In this document: positions 33,251-44,200 of the stretch, piece after piece
Numbering within the stretch: the stretch's first letter is position 1
Layout of the letters: each line of letters opens with the position of its first letter
Origin: Favolaschia claudopus
Lineage: Eukaryota > Basidiomycota > Agaricomycetes > Agaricales > Mycenaceae
Direction: 5' to 3'
Assembly (NCBI GenBank): GCA_037176885.1
Contig: JAWWNJ010000001.1
Span: forward strand, 4,092,001-4,156,000
Length of the DNA stretch: 64,000 nucleotides
The notes under the pieces: generated by a model
What the model saw: the letters and a program-made list of their open reading frames with translations, nothing else
Databases searched by the model: none
Told to the model about the DNA's origin: nothing
Made by a program: the position numbers and the translations under genes

Positions 33251-35369
33251 TTAGTAGTAAAAGGGAGAGCGAGCTGTGAATATCTTCCACAAAACCGTCG
33301 GCGCCAACAGAACTCTATCTGCAGCAAGGAGATGACGGGCATGCCACAGTGCCGACGCGACTTCATAGTCCTACACATGGTTCGTTCACCCACTAGCATA
33401 TTCCATATCCAACTGAACGCGAACTTACCTGTATCGCAGCAGCAACCAGTTTGAGCTCGAACCAGCGGATGAGTTTGCCAGCATCTTTTGTTTCGCCTAC
33501 CATAGGCTCGCAGCCGGATGTCCCATAATCTGAAGACAGATGTTTGTTTGTATCAGGTGCATTGAGAACTAATGCGAGGCTTACCGTGCAACCTTGTAGC
33601 ATCCCTGAATTCGGCAAGAGTTATATACAAATTGTAGAGAAGCCTGAGATGAATTATGCTTACCACAGGCCATGAGTGTAGGCGGCATTCTTTTTGAAGT
33701 AGCGAGCAGCAAAGTCGCGAGGAAGGTTGATAGCAGGATTTGCGGAGCGGAGTAGAGAATCGAGAGCCGCAGCATTGAGAATGATTTTGGAAAAGCCTTG
33801 TCTGCACAATTTATGAGTGTGAGCCAAGCGCAGCATTCGGTACCACTCACCCATGAATAGGATTTAGCTGAAGACTCGCGTCGCCGACAACAACGAAATT
33901 GGAAGGCAACGCCTTAGTTGGTAGGCGGTGGTATTGGATGTATGACTGTGTCGCTGGAAATCGGATTTTAATGGCATGGAAGGCTTGAATACGCAGAGCT
34001 GCGGAACCAGGACGCACGAATTTTGATACTATCGAAAGTATTATCTGCGTTTTTGCACAACATATCCACCGCTTCGATAAGCCAATGCGGGATGGGAGAA
34101 TATCCGTTGAACGTCTTGAGAAAAGGAACGAGGTCAGAGGCGGTTTTCGGCAGAACACCGTCCTCAGTGCCGGCATCTCCCACGAGCACTTGGTCTAAGC
34201 AAATAAGGGAAACCTCCCAGCCAAATAACGACCGAACGTACAGGTATCATTGTCAGTGCGGAAGAAACCCAAAACTGTAGAGCCATGGTCGAAGTGTGGT
34301 CCATAGGCATAGATCATGGCAGCTTTGCGTGCATGATCAGGGATGGGAAGGGTGGCCCCAAGCTCAGGAGGTACGAAGAAACATATCGTGACATAGCGCA
34401 GATTGCCGTTGTATGTGCGACGAATATCTTCCGGTAAGGCATAGCCAGCGCTGTTGAGCCATTTTACTCCACCTTGAGTCGCCCCGGTGCAATCTGAGTT
34501 TCGTATTAGTGGAAGATAAACCTCGATGACAACGATTGACCAGCAACTAAAGCGACGTCATTGAGAACTTCCTGTGTTCCATCGAGCTTCCGGACAGTGA
34601 CGCTCTGAATCGAGCTCATATCGCTGGAAGGCTGGACGCTCCGGACAGTACCAGGCAACAAAGTTACCCTTTCAGCTGTTGGGTGTTGTCGAAGTAGGAT
34701 ACTCAAAACTTTTTGAGCCGTAGATCGCCGTGTCACGATCGTGTCGGGGAAACATCCTTCATCATAATCAGGCCAGGGAGTCAGAATAGGAAGTCCCGAA
34801 AAGTGTAGTTGCGTGTCTGCAGGGGCCACTCTAGTTCACACGTCGCGTCAGATTTCGGGAAAACGGCCTTGACAAATTGTCAACTTACCGACCTCCGGCG
34901 GCTTTGAATTCCTCGTCAAAATTAGGCCATAGTCGCCTCGCACCCGCAGCAAAAAGATGTAGAAATACTGCGGGGTAAGCAAGTGTCAGTGTGCAAGAGT
35001 GAGCGGCGTGGACCGAGTTCCCTCACAGTGACCAGCGTTGTATTGCATAATTCGAGTCTTTTTCTCGCTCTCAATTTCCGGATCGACGACAACCACTCGT
35101 TCGAAGTGGTCAGCCAACAAGCGAGCAGTCACAGTTCCCGAAATGCTTAGTCCCCGATTGAGCACTGAAGACAGCAAAATAAAAGATACAGGTACAGACC
35201 TTCCACCGCAGACAACAGCAGTACCAGAAAGTCTCTTCTTCCTCGGCTGACCCAGTGCAGCTATCTCTTCACTCCACGGTGGTTGGGCTTTGCAAAACTT
35301 TTGCCAGACATAGCCTGAAAGCAGAACAACGGCAGCAGACGCAGACCACACCGACAAACCCATGGTCAA
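33251..35369 (-). CDS. Membrane-anchored FAD-dependent monooxygenase, copy B
   Basis: Tandem paralogue of the neighbouring copy, with the same order of exons and introns. Anchor: VWSASAAVVLLSGYVWQKF. FAD motif: TAVVCGG...SISGTVTARLLAD. The conserved LHFSGLPILTPWPDYDEGC, TASDLVPFLKTFNGYSPIP and FVVVGDASLQLNPIHG are all present, as is the QGFSKIILNAAALDSLLRS block. It ends ARSPFYY with TAA at 33251-33253. Differences from copy A are concentrated in the anchor, in the linker after it (QPRKKRLSG versus QPRSRIFPG) and at scattered third positions. No frame-breaking change is evident, so both copies look functional. Confidence 0.75.
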
Positions 35370-36047
35370 GAGTAGCGAAAACAGTTGTGAAAGTACGCCA
35401 TCGTAACCGTACTTGATAGGTTTTATATTTCGCCGTTTGGGCCCGGGTAGCCATTACCTGTAACCTCAGGGAATGATCCAACTCGGAATCCGGAAGGCGT
35501 GTCGTCAATGGAAGTGCCAAAGTGCAGGGGCGCTGAACATAGATTCGGGCATAGATTCCCGTAAGGACTGCCGTAGTCTTTCGCCTTGGATAAATGCCCG
35601 GGAGTTCAAGTTGAAAAGCGCGTTTCCGTAGACAGAGAGAGACAGAGATTCCGCATCTCATTCAATCCATGGCCAGATCTAGAGTTGCGGCAATTGAACC
35701 TCGTCAGAGAGGGTTCTTCAGACCAGTGTGTATAATTCTGGTGCTTGGACGGCGATGTCGCCGATTAGGTAGGTCTCGCGAACGTCGCCGCGTCGCCGTT
35801 TAGGTGAACGACAGAACGGAATTTCGGATTCCCAGATTCACTGATTGCCGCCGACCAAGCGCCGACCCTACCTCCGACTTACCCTACTTGTGTCCAGATC
35901 CCCCCGCCATGAGCATCGAGCTACATGTTGGGCAGAACGGCCACTTGAGCTGAGTATGAACCCTCGAGAAATCATGACGATAGAAATACATTTCGTGTAA
36001 AAGTACGGTACCAAAAAATACATGCAGTCAATCTTGCAAGTTCAGAA
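35370..36047. other. Intergenic region, no gene recognised
   Basis: Holds the upstream region of monooxygenase copy B and the downstream region of the amylase gene. The minus-strand frame at 35269-35661 overlaps the first exon of copy B in another frame and has no domain of its own. Confidence 0.5.
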
Positions 36048-37676
36048 TCACATAGAACATATCCCCGACCCCGTCAAAAGTGACGCCGGGTAAAGCACTA
36101 TCGGCTCGCCAACAAGAGTCACCTTCAACCGCCCACTACCATCCGCATGCATCACCCGACACGCCAGCACATCCACCAGCTCAACCCCGGCACCAAACCC
36201 CTCAACCACCACATCCGTATTGACGCCTTGCCCCGAGTTGGTGATTACCAGCACGACGTTGCCTTTGCGCACACTCATGGCGTTATTCCCCAGAAGACTG
36301 TACGTCGCCAAAGTCGAGACGAAGGGTGCGTTACTCTTGCTTTTGATGATGTAGTTTCTCAGGTTGTTGAGCGCGGTGAAGGTCGGGACGAGATTATTGG
36401 TGGTCGAGTAACGCGTGAGCCAGAGCGCTTCACGATTGAGAGGGTCGAGGGAACCAGCGAGAGCTTGCTCCTGGCCGAAGTAGACGATGGGGATTCCGTC
36501 GGTGAGAATGTTGAGGACGGCGAGATTTCTGAGGCGCGCCATGTCGTTTGTGAAACTACCTAGGCGGGGGTTGTCGTGGTTTTCCATGAACAGTCCGAAG
36601 AGTGTGACGTCCTGCGGTCCGTTGGTCAACCAGTCGCACAACATCACTGGATAAATATACCTTGCATTGGATCTGCATCTGATGCGCCACTTCCACAAGA
36701 TCAGCTAGATTTCCGCCGGGGGTTGTGAAAACGGTAGTCGCCATCTCCTTGAACGGATAGTTGTGAAGACCGCCCATGTGCTCTTGGTAGGGGCAGATGA
36801 TACTGTTCAGGGCGAGATGAGATTACACATTTCAATGAGCAAGCGTCATGGACCTACTTCGGATTCTTGTCCCATACCTCGCCTTGCATGTAGACACCAA
36901 CTGAACGAGTGATGTCGCTCCACACTGGCTTTGGAATATTTCTGACAGCGTCCAGGCGATAACCGTCGATCCCGTATTGGCTAACCGCAGAGTTCAGATA
37001 TTTCTTCCACGTGTCAATGACTTGCGGGTCCTCAGTATTGATGTCCGGGAGAGTAACAAAACCGTCGCCCATCCAGCACTATCATCCAACGCATAGGTAA
37101 GAAACACCATACCGCAGAAGAACATAAACCCACATATTCAATCGAAGTCTGATTTCCCCAGTCAATTGGGCAGCGCGAGTGGAAGAATCGCTCATTAGAG
37201 AACGGGACAAAGTTTTCATACTTGACAATCTCGCCCTGGTTCGCAAAGTGATTGATGACAACGTCGACCATGAGGTACATGCCGCGAGCGTGGCAAGCGT
37301 TGACGAGGTCCTTGAGATCTTGCTCCGAGCCGAAATGCGGATTGAGCGCGTACAAGTTCTGCGGCCAATAGCCATGGTAAGCTTCGCCTTCGTAGGTTTC
37401 GCCGCTGATTTGCTGCACGATGGGAGAGATCCAGATCGCCGTGAAGCCCATGTTTTGGATGTAGTCGAGACGCTTGGTTATTCCGGACCAGGTGCCACCG
37501 CAGTACCGTCGTTCTTTGGGGTCGCAAGGGGCAATGAGAGATCCGTCTGAGCGAGCGAAGCGGTCGGTCATGATTTGGTAGATTGAGCGTGAACGCCAGT
37601 CGGAGGCACCAGCAGCAGAGCACGGTTGTAGAGCGTAAAAGAGAGAGAGGAATAGTATAAAGACCGGCGTGTACAT
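36048..37676 (-). CDS. Secreted alpha-amylase (GH13)
   Basis: Endo-acting starch hydrolase. Exons 37134-37676, 36858-37078, 36661-36802 and 36048-36611 total 1470 nt, 489 aa, about the length of fungal alpha-amylases of the Taka-amylase type. A signal peptide (MYTPVFILFLSLFYALQP, then CSAAG) is followed by WRSRSIYQIMTDRFARSDG. GH13 motifs: DVVINH (region I), GYRLDAVRN (region II, Asp nucleophile), GEVWDKNP (region III, Glu acid/base) and FMENHDNPRLGS (region IV, transition-state Asp). YCGGTWSGI and GFTAIWISPIV are also family-typical. The last 100 residues form the C-terminal beta domain; no starch-binding module is attached. Regions II and III deviate slightly from the common GLRIDTVKH / GEVFDGDP, so substrate preference may differ. 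Confidence 0.93.
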
Positions 37677-37867
37677 GGCGAGAAAGAGTGGGTTGTAGTT
37701 GGATGATGGTGGTTCAAATCAAGTTGAGTTGACCGATCACTCTGCGGATTGGGCTTTTATACCAGTCATATACAGCCTTCAATATTTCACTATAGATACA
37801 TATTGACGTCCATTGAGCGCTGGCGAGTCCTCTCCATAACCCAGCAATACTCGAGCAGCACTCGAAA

Positions 37868-38299
37868 TTACTCTTTCGGCGCCTCACCATCCCGCTGTTG
37901 CCTCAATAGCTCCAATATACCAGCAGCGCCATCTGCGTCACCGACGCTCGCCTTCCCTGCATTCCAGTCTACGATTACCGGCCATTTGAAAGTATTAGGC
38001 TTGTCTCGCCCAAGGTCAACAATTGCGGACAAGTCAGCGCCTTCGGAGGACGAGGAAGACGGATGCGCCGAAAGAAACACAGAAGACGCAGGCCGCGATT
38101 GTGTGTTGTTAGAAGGCAGGTAGGACATGATTGTGCGTAGCTGGTCAGCGTTTGGGGGTGCTTCAACAACTTCGAGATTGAATGTGAGAGGTGATTTGCT
38201 TTTGCCTGGCGGATACGCCTCCGACAGAGCCGAACGCAGAAGCCCCAGAGCCTGACTTACATTAATAAAGACTGTTGTTACTGCAGAGTTTCCAGTCAT
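37868..38299 (-). CDS. FMP46: FMP46-like (DUF1687) mitochondrial thioredoxin-fold protein; N-terminus uncertain
   Basis: The C-terminal three quarters match the Fmp46/DUF1687 family of putative mitochondrial redox proteins: FNLEVVEAPPNADQLRTI, then FKWPVIVDWNAGKASVGD and a short C-terminal helix. The frame stays open upstream of the listed Met and reads HNPSSPPSVKAR, which matches the family's N-terminal HNPxSPPS motif, so the true start lies further upstream, probably in a small exon near 38350-38400 whose splice I could not fix. The insert MTGNSAVTTVFINVSQ may be an unspliced intron. The gene is divergent from prefoldin subunit 3, with less than 250 bp between them. Confidence 0.75.
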   Translation of the reverse strand: MTGNSAVTTVFINVSQALGLLRSALSEAYPPGKSKSPLTFNLEVVEAPPNADQLRTIMSYLPSNNTQSRPASSVFLSAHPSSSSSEGADLSAIVDLGRDKPNTFKWPVIVDWNAGKASVGDADGAAGILELLRQQRDGEAPKE

Positions 38300-38546
38300 A
38301 CGCGCCTTTACTGAAGGAGGTGAAGACGGGTTATGGCTTGGAGAAATGGTCAGGAAAAATCATTGAACAAAGTAGGCGTACAATATCGAAATTTCATGCT
38401 AATAAAGATGAGAGTAATACGAAGGAGATGGGTGTATGCACCCACAGTGTTACGCGTCCAGCCAGAGAAAAGAGTGCGTTTAAACATGGTGGTGGTTCGG
38501 GATCAAAGCGAGTCTCCGCGATCACCTGAGAGATTTCAGCTTCAAC

Positions 38547-39430
38547 ATGTCCACCACCACCGAGGAGCGCAATCCACGGGGCATCCCCAAAGCCCCCTTC
38601 ATCGTACCCAACACCCACCTCGTCGCCGTTCCCAGCTAACCCCCAGCAACAGGCCGATATCGAAGACCACATTGGCGGTCCCGATGGTGATGCGGACGGT
38701 CCTCTCAAAAGATTCCAAGATGCTCTTGCGTACGGACCCCTGCCCTTTCACCCGGCGTGCCGCACCACCAATCTCTGTTTCTGAAAGCGCAGGAAGTACC
38801 GATTCATGGAGAGCAACCTCTCACAACGACGCGCGGGGTTAGAGGACAAGATACCTGACATCAGGAAAACGCTCATGATGGTCGAGTATCTCCACGAAAG
38901 AAGGGTTGGTTTGGTCTGATTCCTCTGTCACCTTTCCCTTTCACTGCTATTGTCTCGCAGGAAGGGAAGAGCAAGGCCACACAAGACGATGATCTCGATG
39001 CTGAAGACGAAGACGATTTGGAGGAGGGGAGCTCTCAAAAACCACTGACCACCACATTCGAACTCAATGATACGCTCTATGCCGAAGCTGAGTTAGAAGA
39101 CACTGACACGGTCTACCTCTGGCTCGGGGTGCGCGACACCATCATCATTCGTGGAATATCAGCGCTAATTCATATAAATCAATTCTCTAGGCCAATGTAA
39201 TGCTGTCCTACAAAATCCCAGAGGCAGTAACTCTACTCAAAACAAAGCTGGAAGCCGCTGAGCTGAACTTGCAAAACACAATTGAAGATCTCGACTATCT
39301 TCGCGAACAGATAACAGTCATGGAAGTAAACACGGCGCGTGTGTACAACTGGGACGTAAAACGGCGAAGAGAAAAGAGGCTGAGAGAACAGGCGTCTGGT
39401 TCCGCGCTTGCAAAGACAGCCGAGGGTTAG
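38547..39430 (+). CDS. PFD3: Prefoldin subunit 3 (VBP1/Pac10/Gim2)
   Basis: Alpha-type subunit of the hexameric prefoldin chaperone that delivers nascent actin and tubulin to CCT. Exons 38547-38603, 38653-38729, 38793-38904, 38961-39128 and 39191-39430 total 654 nt, 217 aa. It begins MSTTTEERNPRGIPKAPFI, the usual RGIPxAPFI start. The first coiled coil includes KYRFMESNLSQRRAGLEDKI and KTLMMVEYLHERR. A central beta-hairpin part follows (TTFELNDTLYAEAELEDTD, VYLWLGANVMLSY), and the second coiled coil spans KLEAAELNLQNTIEDLDYLR to NWDVKRRR. An acidic insert (DDDLDAEDEDDLEEG) separates the first helix from the hairpin. Confidence 0.93.
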
Positions 39431-39482
39431 ATTGCAAAGTATCTAGACACAAAATTTATCGACCTTTTTTGCTGCGCTCTTA

Positions 39483-40731
39483 TCAACTGACAGAGTCCCA
39501 GATCTTTTTAGCGACACCAGCCATGTCTTCCAGCCACTGATTCCCTCCAGCACCATCTGGTGTTGATGCCGCCAGTCCATATGGGACCCCTCGATCACCT
39601 TCGCGGCTGACTCCAGGCACGAGAGGCAACTCAGCGAGGATGGGTACCTCGAGTCGGCCTGCAGTCGTACGAAACCCTTCCGCAGGCCCGTACAGATAAT
39701 GACGGGTCTCACAGTCGGGGCAGATGAAATGAGATTGGTTGAGTACTATCCCAGTGATCTTTCGAAATTCAGGCAACATTCCTTCAAGACCCGAAGAACG
39801 CTCACTGGGACCGCCACCTTTCGCAACATCGCGATACCTTTGCGAACGTCAGCCAACGCAACGTCCTGCGGCGTCGAAACGATGACAGCACCTAGTGCTT
39901 GTTTGAGCAACGAAAGCACAATTCCGGCCAGACGCACCATCCACGACAACCAGCTGTCCCAATGTTAGCGGCACGTCCCCCGTCCCGGGCGGCATGTCCA
40001 CCGCGAGCACATCAAGGCCGTTACCGTTGCTGTCCCTCCAGTCGACGTCAAAAAGCAGCTGTTGTACCGCTTTCTGAACCATGAGTCCCCGCCAAACCAC
40101 AGGGGTATCGTTGCTCGAATCGGTGTCGGGAGAGCGGGGCAATAAATAACCCATCGACATCGTCGATATCCCATGGTTCATCAACGGGACAAGGGCACCA
40201 CCTGCGATAATACAGTCAGAGTTTCCGTATGTATACAAGAATGTAACTTGGCGTACATACCCGAAGTGAGCAAAGGCTCCTCACTGTTCTGCAATCCCAT
40301 AAGAGTGGGTATCGACGGTCCAAAGATATCCAGATCCAAAATCCCTACACGCAAACGTGCAGAAGAGTCTGGAGGCCGCAGCGTAGAGAGCGCATATGCA
40401 AGGTTAACTTGCAACAAAACAATTTAGGTTTCGACCCAGACGGCGGCGTTAATCGCAGTACCAGCCACGGTGCTCTTGCCTACACCTCCTTTCCCGCTCG
40501 CGACCGCAACGACGCGTTTCGCGTTCGGTATCGGGCGTTTCTGTATCGGGCCGGCTCTTCGCGGCATTTGAGGCGGATTGGGGGCGCCGGTTCTGGGGAG
40601 GCCCTGGAAAAATGAAGGATATATCATCCTTAGGCAAGAGGTAGACGTACTAGTGGGTTTTCATGTGGGCGGAGAGACGAGGAAGTGAAGGGACGCGAGG
40701 AAAGCAAACGCGTCGTCGAGCGTAAGAGCAT
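39483..40731 (-). CDS. IND1: Mitochondrial Fe-S P-loop NTPase Ind1/NUBPL (complex I assembly)
   Basis: MRP/NBP35-type ATPase that carries a 4Fe-4S cluster into respiratory complex I. Exons 40651-40731, 40462-40603, 40261-40407, 39938-40201, 39806-39891 and 39483-39758 total 996 nt, 331 aa. Exon 1 encodes a classic presequence (MLLRSTTRLLSSRPFTSSS), so mitochondrial location is inferred. Walker A is the deviant ASGKGGVGKST; further blocks are VGILDLDIFGPSIPTLMGL, LAVDMPPGTGDVPLTLGQ and VIVSTPQDVALADVRKG. FICPDC supplies the CxxC cluster ligand. The presequence and the lack of an N-terminal Cys cluster separate it from Nbp35, and Cfd1 lacks a presequence. It is convergent with prefoldin subunit 3 and divergent from DPM3. 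Confidence 0.93.
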
Positions 40732-40784
40732 TTTGATCGCCGTCACCGGCGGGGGACACGATCATTAGCAGCTTGTTAACTACC
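40732..40784. promoter_or_regulatory. 53-bp bidirectional promoter region IND1 / DPM3
   Basis: The start codons of IND1 (minus, 40731) and DPM3 (plus, 40785) are separated by only 53 bp. Any promoter, transcription start and 5' leader for at least one gene must lie here or inside the other gene. No TATA-like element is evident in the 53 bp. Confidence 0.65.
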
Positions 40785-41198
40785 ATGGCGCGCGCACATC
40801 GCGTAGCTCTCATCTCCACCTTCTTCACTTCCCTTTGGGCACTGGTGTTCTTCAAAGTTGTTCTCGTTCCCGGTCTCGACGAAGCAGCTGTTTCCCAAAT
40901 CTGGCCGCTTGTCTGTGCTCTTTACTCGGTCTCGGAAACAATCCCGGCTCAATTTCATTCTATCTTCTTTCTTTGCTGCAGATACCCTGGTGGCTCCTCG
41001 TAACATTTGGCTCGTATTCGCTGTGGTCGCTGGGATGGGGATTGTTCACTTTTAGGGATTGTCCCGAAGCATACGAAGAGTTGATGCATGTACGCTCGAT
41101 TTTTTCTGACTATTCTATTCAACGCGTCCTTCAACCTCACTCAGGAAATCTCGCAAGCAAAAGATGATCTTAGAACAAGAGGAATCACAGTTGACTAG
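40785..41198 (+). CDS. DPM3: Dolichol-phosphate mannosyltransferase subunit 3
   Basis: Small ER membrane subunit that stabilises the catalytic subunit Dpm1 for Dol-P-Man synthesis, used in N-glycosylation, GPI anchors and O-mannosylation. Exons 40785-40910, 40982-41089 and 41145-41198 total 288 nt, 95 aa; human DPM3 has 92. Two membrane segments are visible, about residues 8-30 (VALISTFFTSLWALVFFKVV) and 43-62 (IPWWLLVTFGSYSLWSLGWG). The cytosolic tail has FRDCPEAYEELMHEI and then KDDLRTRGI, matching the DPM3 signature (F-D-C-x-E-A-A-x-EL...DLxxRG). An in-frame Met at 40773 would add four residues. The stop codon lies 4 bp from the stop codon of the opposing gene. Confidence 0.93.
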
Positions 41199-41202
41199 GT
41201 GT

Positions 41203-44200
41203 CTAATACATTTCGTCGTATGTATTCAGTTTCGGCTTTGCCTGCATGCGGCGCGTCGCTGCCACGATTGCGCGAGGCTGCAGTATCCCCTTGTACGCGA
41301 TATTCAAGTGTCGGAAGAATATCGAAGGCATCTCGAATGGCAGGGACCTGAGAAGCGCGTCCGCCTTTTGTGACTCTGTTTTGAGCTCGCCAACAATACG
41401 TCTACCATGCATTTCTGCAGCTGGATTCAGCACTCGGCGCAGCTCAGCAAGCTGCTTGGCGGCGCGTCTAATTTGGATGGATTCAGGGAAGACGTCTATG
41501 GGAATTGAAAAGCTTGCTCACTCGACATCTAGACGCTCTTTGTCCAGTTTCTCCAGCTCCTCGACGTCATTATCGGGACTCGAAAGCCTAGCTTGAATCT
41601 TCTGCGACTCTGCTTGTGCCTTGGTTAGCGCCGAAGCGAGACACCACAGAAGATGCGGGAAGGGCCCGCAAAAGAGAAGGCGATACGTCTGCTGTGCTTT
41701 ATTCATGGTTAAAGAGGTGCCTCTGCATGCAGTGAAGAACTCGAGGATGGCAGAGGTGATACTTGACTTGGTCTCCTCTCTTCGCTCTTTCCTCCGATTT
41801 GAGGCCTGGGTTATCGCTTGATAGATCTTTGTCGCTGCGACCATTTCTTCTTCTGATCGTGGTTCCGGCTCTGGCATAGCAGGCAACTCGACGGCAACGT
41901 CTTCGGGCTGTCGCTCGTCATTGGGCTCTTCCTCGTCGGCGCTCGTACTGTGTGCTGCCGTGCCTGTCCGAACACTCATATCGCTTTCAGGCTGCTCGCG
42001 TGAGTGGGGCGTCAAAACCATCCACTGCTCACAACCCAGTAAACGCGGGAGGTCCGTGGGATTTGTGTATCGGATCTGTCGTACGCCTTCGACTTCCATG
42101 GGCTGGTATCCGGAGGTGTGCACCATTTGAACCATCTCATCATGCTCTGACCCGCTGGTTGAAGCCCTTACCGCGTACGTGAGTCCTGCCCATTGACGAG
42201 CATTGACGTATCTGGAGCATCCTGGTTAGCATATTCAATGCTGATACTGTGAGCAAATGACATGGCACCTCGAGCATAGGGGGGTGAATCGCCGGGTCGG
42301 ATTCCAGAGCACCGCGTGAATCGACTGCCAAACAAAATCACGAAGGAATTGGTTTCTGAAGTTATATGCAACTACGTGTCGCAAAACCGTTAGGCCCAAT
42401 GATGCTACTTCGGAACAGTCATGACATACGCAAACAGAGACATCGCATGCTGAAAATTCGGTCAATATATGATGCACTCGAAAATGCAAGTCCCTCACAT
42501 TCTGCTCAGGAACGTTTCTTTGACAATAAAGTGAACTCTTTCTCTTCCAAGGTGCTCGCCGTCGTATAGCAAATGACCTTAACGGGTCAATCATTCATAT
42601 AAAGCTTTCAGCCTGTCAACAATACATACCTGCTCCATTCCCAGAACAGATCGGTTCCAACAAAGTCGCTAGAGCACGAGCAAATATCCAGAACGAGTTG
42701 GTGTCTCGTTCGCACACGAGCCCGCCGGCAGTGAGCGACCGGTTTACTAGCCAGCTCCGGGGAAGTGTCACACCATGAAGCGACCTGGAACGTGCAAGAC
42801 AATCTGCTATGACGAGACCAGTGCACAGACGCTCCGCCACAGCGCACAGGAGATTCATCTGGATGGTCAGTTTCGACGAGATAATGCGTCTAACAAGTCG
42901 CTTAGAGTAGAGCGAGGAATCACCATGTTGCTTGGCTTACCCAAAAAAGTCTATTCCGGCCGACAAAGACCAAACATGCTGGTCGTCTAGGCTGTGAATG
43001 TAACCGTTGACGACGTATCGACCGTCTGGTGGTGCCCTATAGATCAGTGGCTTTTTCGGGTCCATCAAGATCGACGCGCGAGTCAGATACGACATGGCAC
43101 GTCCGGCGTCGAATTGGAAGCCAAATTGGGCAAGATGTACAAACCGCGTCAAGAAGTGGGCTTCTGGATGGAACTGGAGGGAATAAACACCGTCCCGGAC
43201 CCATTCTTTCACGATCTGCAGCGCCGAACGAAACTCGGCCAGTGGAATCAGGGTGAGATCCAAACTCGCGACCGAACCTAGCTGATACGACAAGGGGTTC
43301 AATAGAGTGTAAAGACGCGACAGCCAGAATCTGCAGCTTGTTCAGTGAGCTATTCAAAGTGTAGTCACACTGCTTACTCGCGGTCGCCCGTCTCAACGGT
43401 GGTGAGACCCTTGTAAATCAGTATTTGCAGCAAATGCATTCTGAGCCGGAGGTTATATTGGCGTCGATCAAGTGCGGATGGCAAGATGTGCTCTTGACGA
43501 CAATCGAAGTGATTGCACTGCCCATTGAACAAGGCAAACCTCGGACAGGGACCTGCGAATTCTTTTGCTGACCGACACGTCGCGTTTTCCTCGCGAATCC
43601 TGTGGAACATCCGTTGCCGCAGAGACTCTTGGAACAGCTCGCGGAGCTGGGAGCTTGAGAGTACATCGCTAGCGCCTGAAGGAGTCGAGAGGGTGGACCG
43701 AAGAAATGTCCCAGTCGGAACCAGGAATCGGTCTTCCGCTTCTTTCTTATATCCCAGCAGCTTGCGGGTATTGATGGAGATGCAAGGATCCGCAGTGGTA
43801 ACATTGTGGAGGAGAAAAACATAGTCAAGGAAGAGGCGGAGATTGGACACTGCGTCCTCGATCTTAGGAGTCGTTATGTTAGGCTGATTGTGGGCAAAAT
43901 AGTGGTCGAGCGACAACAAGGCAGCTGGTTTGTTGGTTTGAAGGAATGACTGTGCCAGGAGAGGCAGTTTCGGCCAGTCTTGATTAACGATAGCAAGGAA
44001 CATTGAGATCTAGGATCATGTCAGACTTGTGCGTGCACATTTCACAATGACAAACCTCGGCGCGTTGACTCGGGTTCAAAGCGGAAACGTCGAGTTGACC
44101 GATCATCTCAGGCATGACAGTACGGTCTTGCGCGTTTGGTAGGACTCCAAACGGGAATTTTGCCCATAATTCATGAAGCACACTGTCACCAGCACGCTCG

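Larger units (their letters stand above)
29975..35370 (-). repeat. Tandem gene duplication of about 2.2-kb units
   Basis: The segments about 29975-32150 and about 33205-35370 are direct copies with an offset of about 3.2 kb. Similarity includes exons, introns and about 60 bp beyond the stop codon (tatggaatgaatgtgg ... caggacgcg). The roughly 1.05 kb between them is not obviously part of the duplicated unit. Confidence 0.85.
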
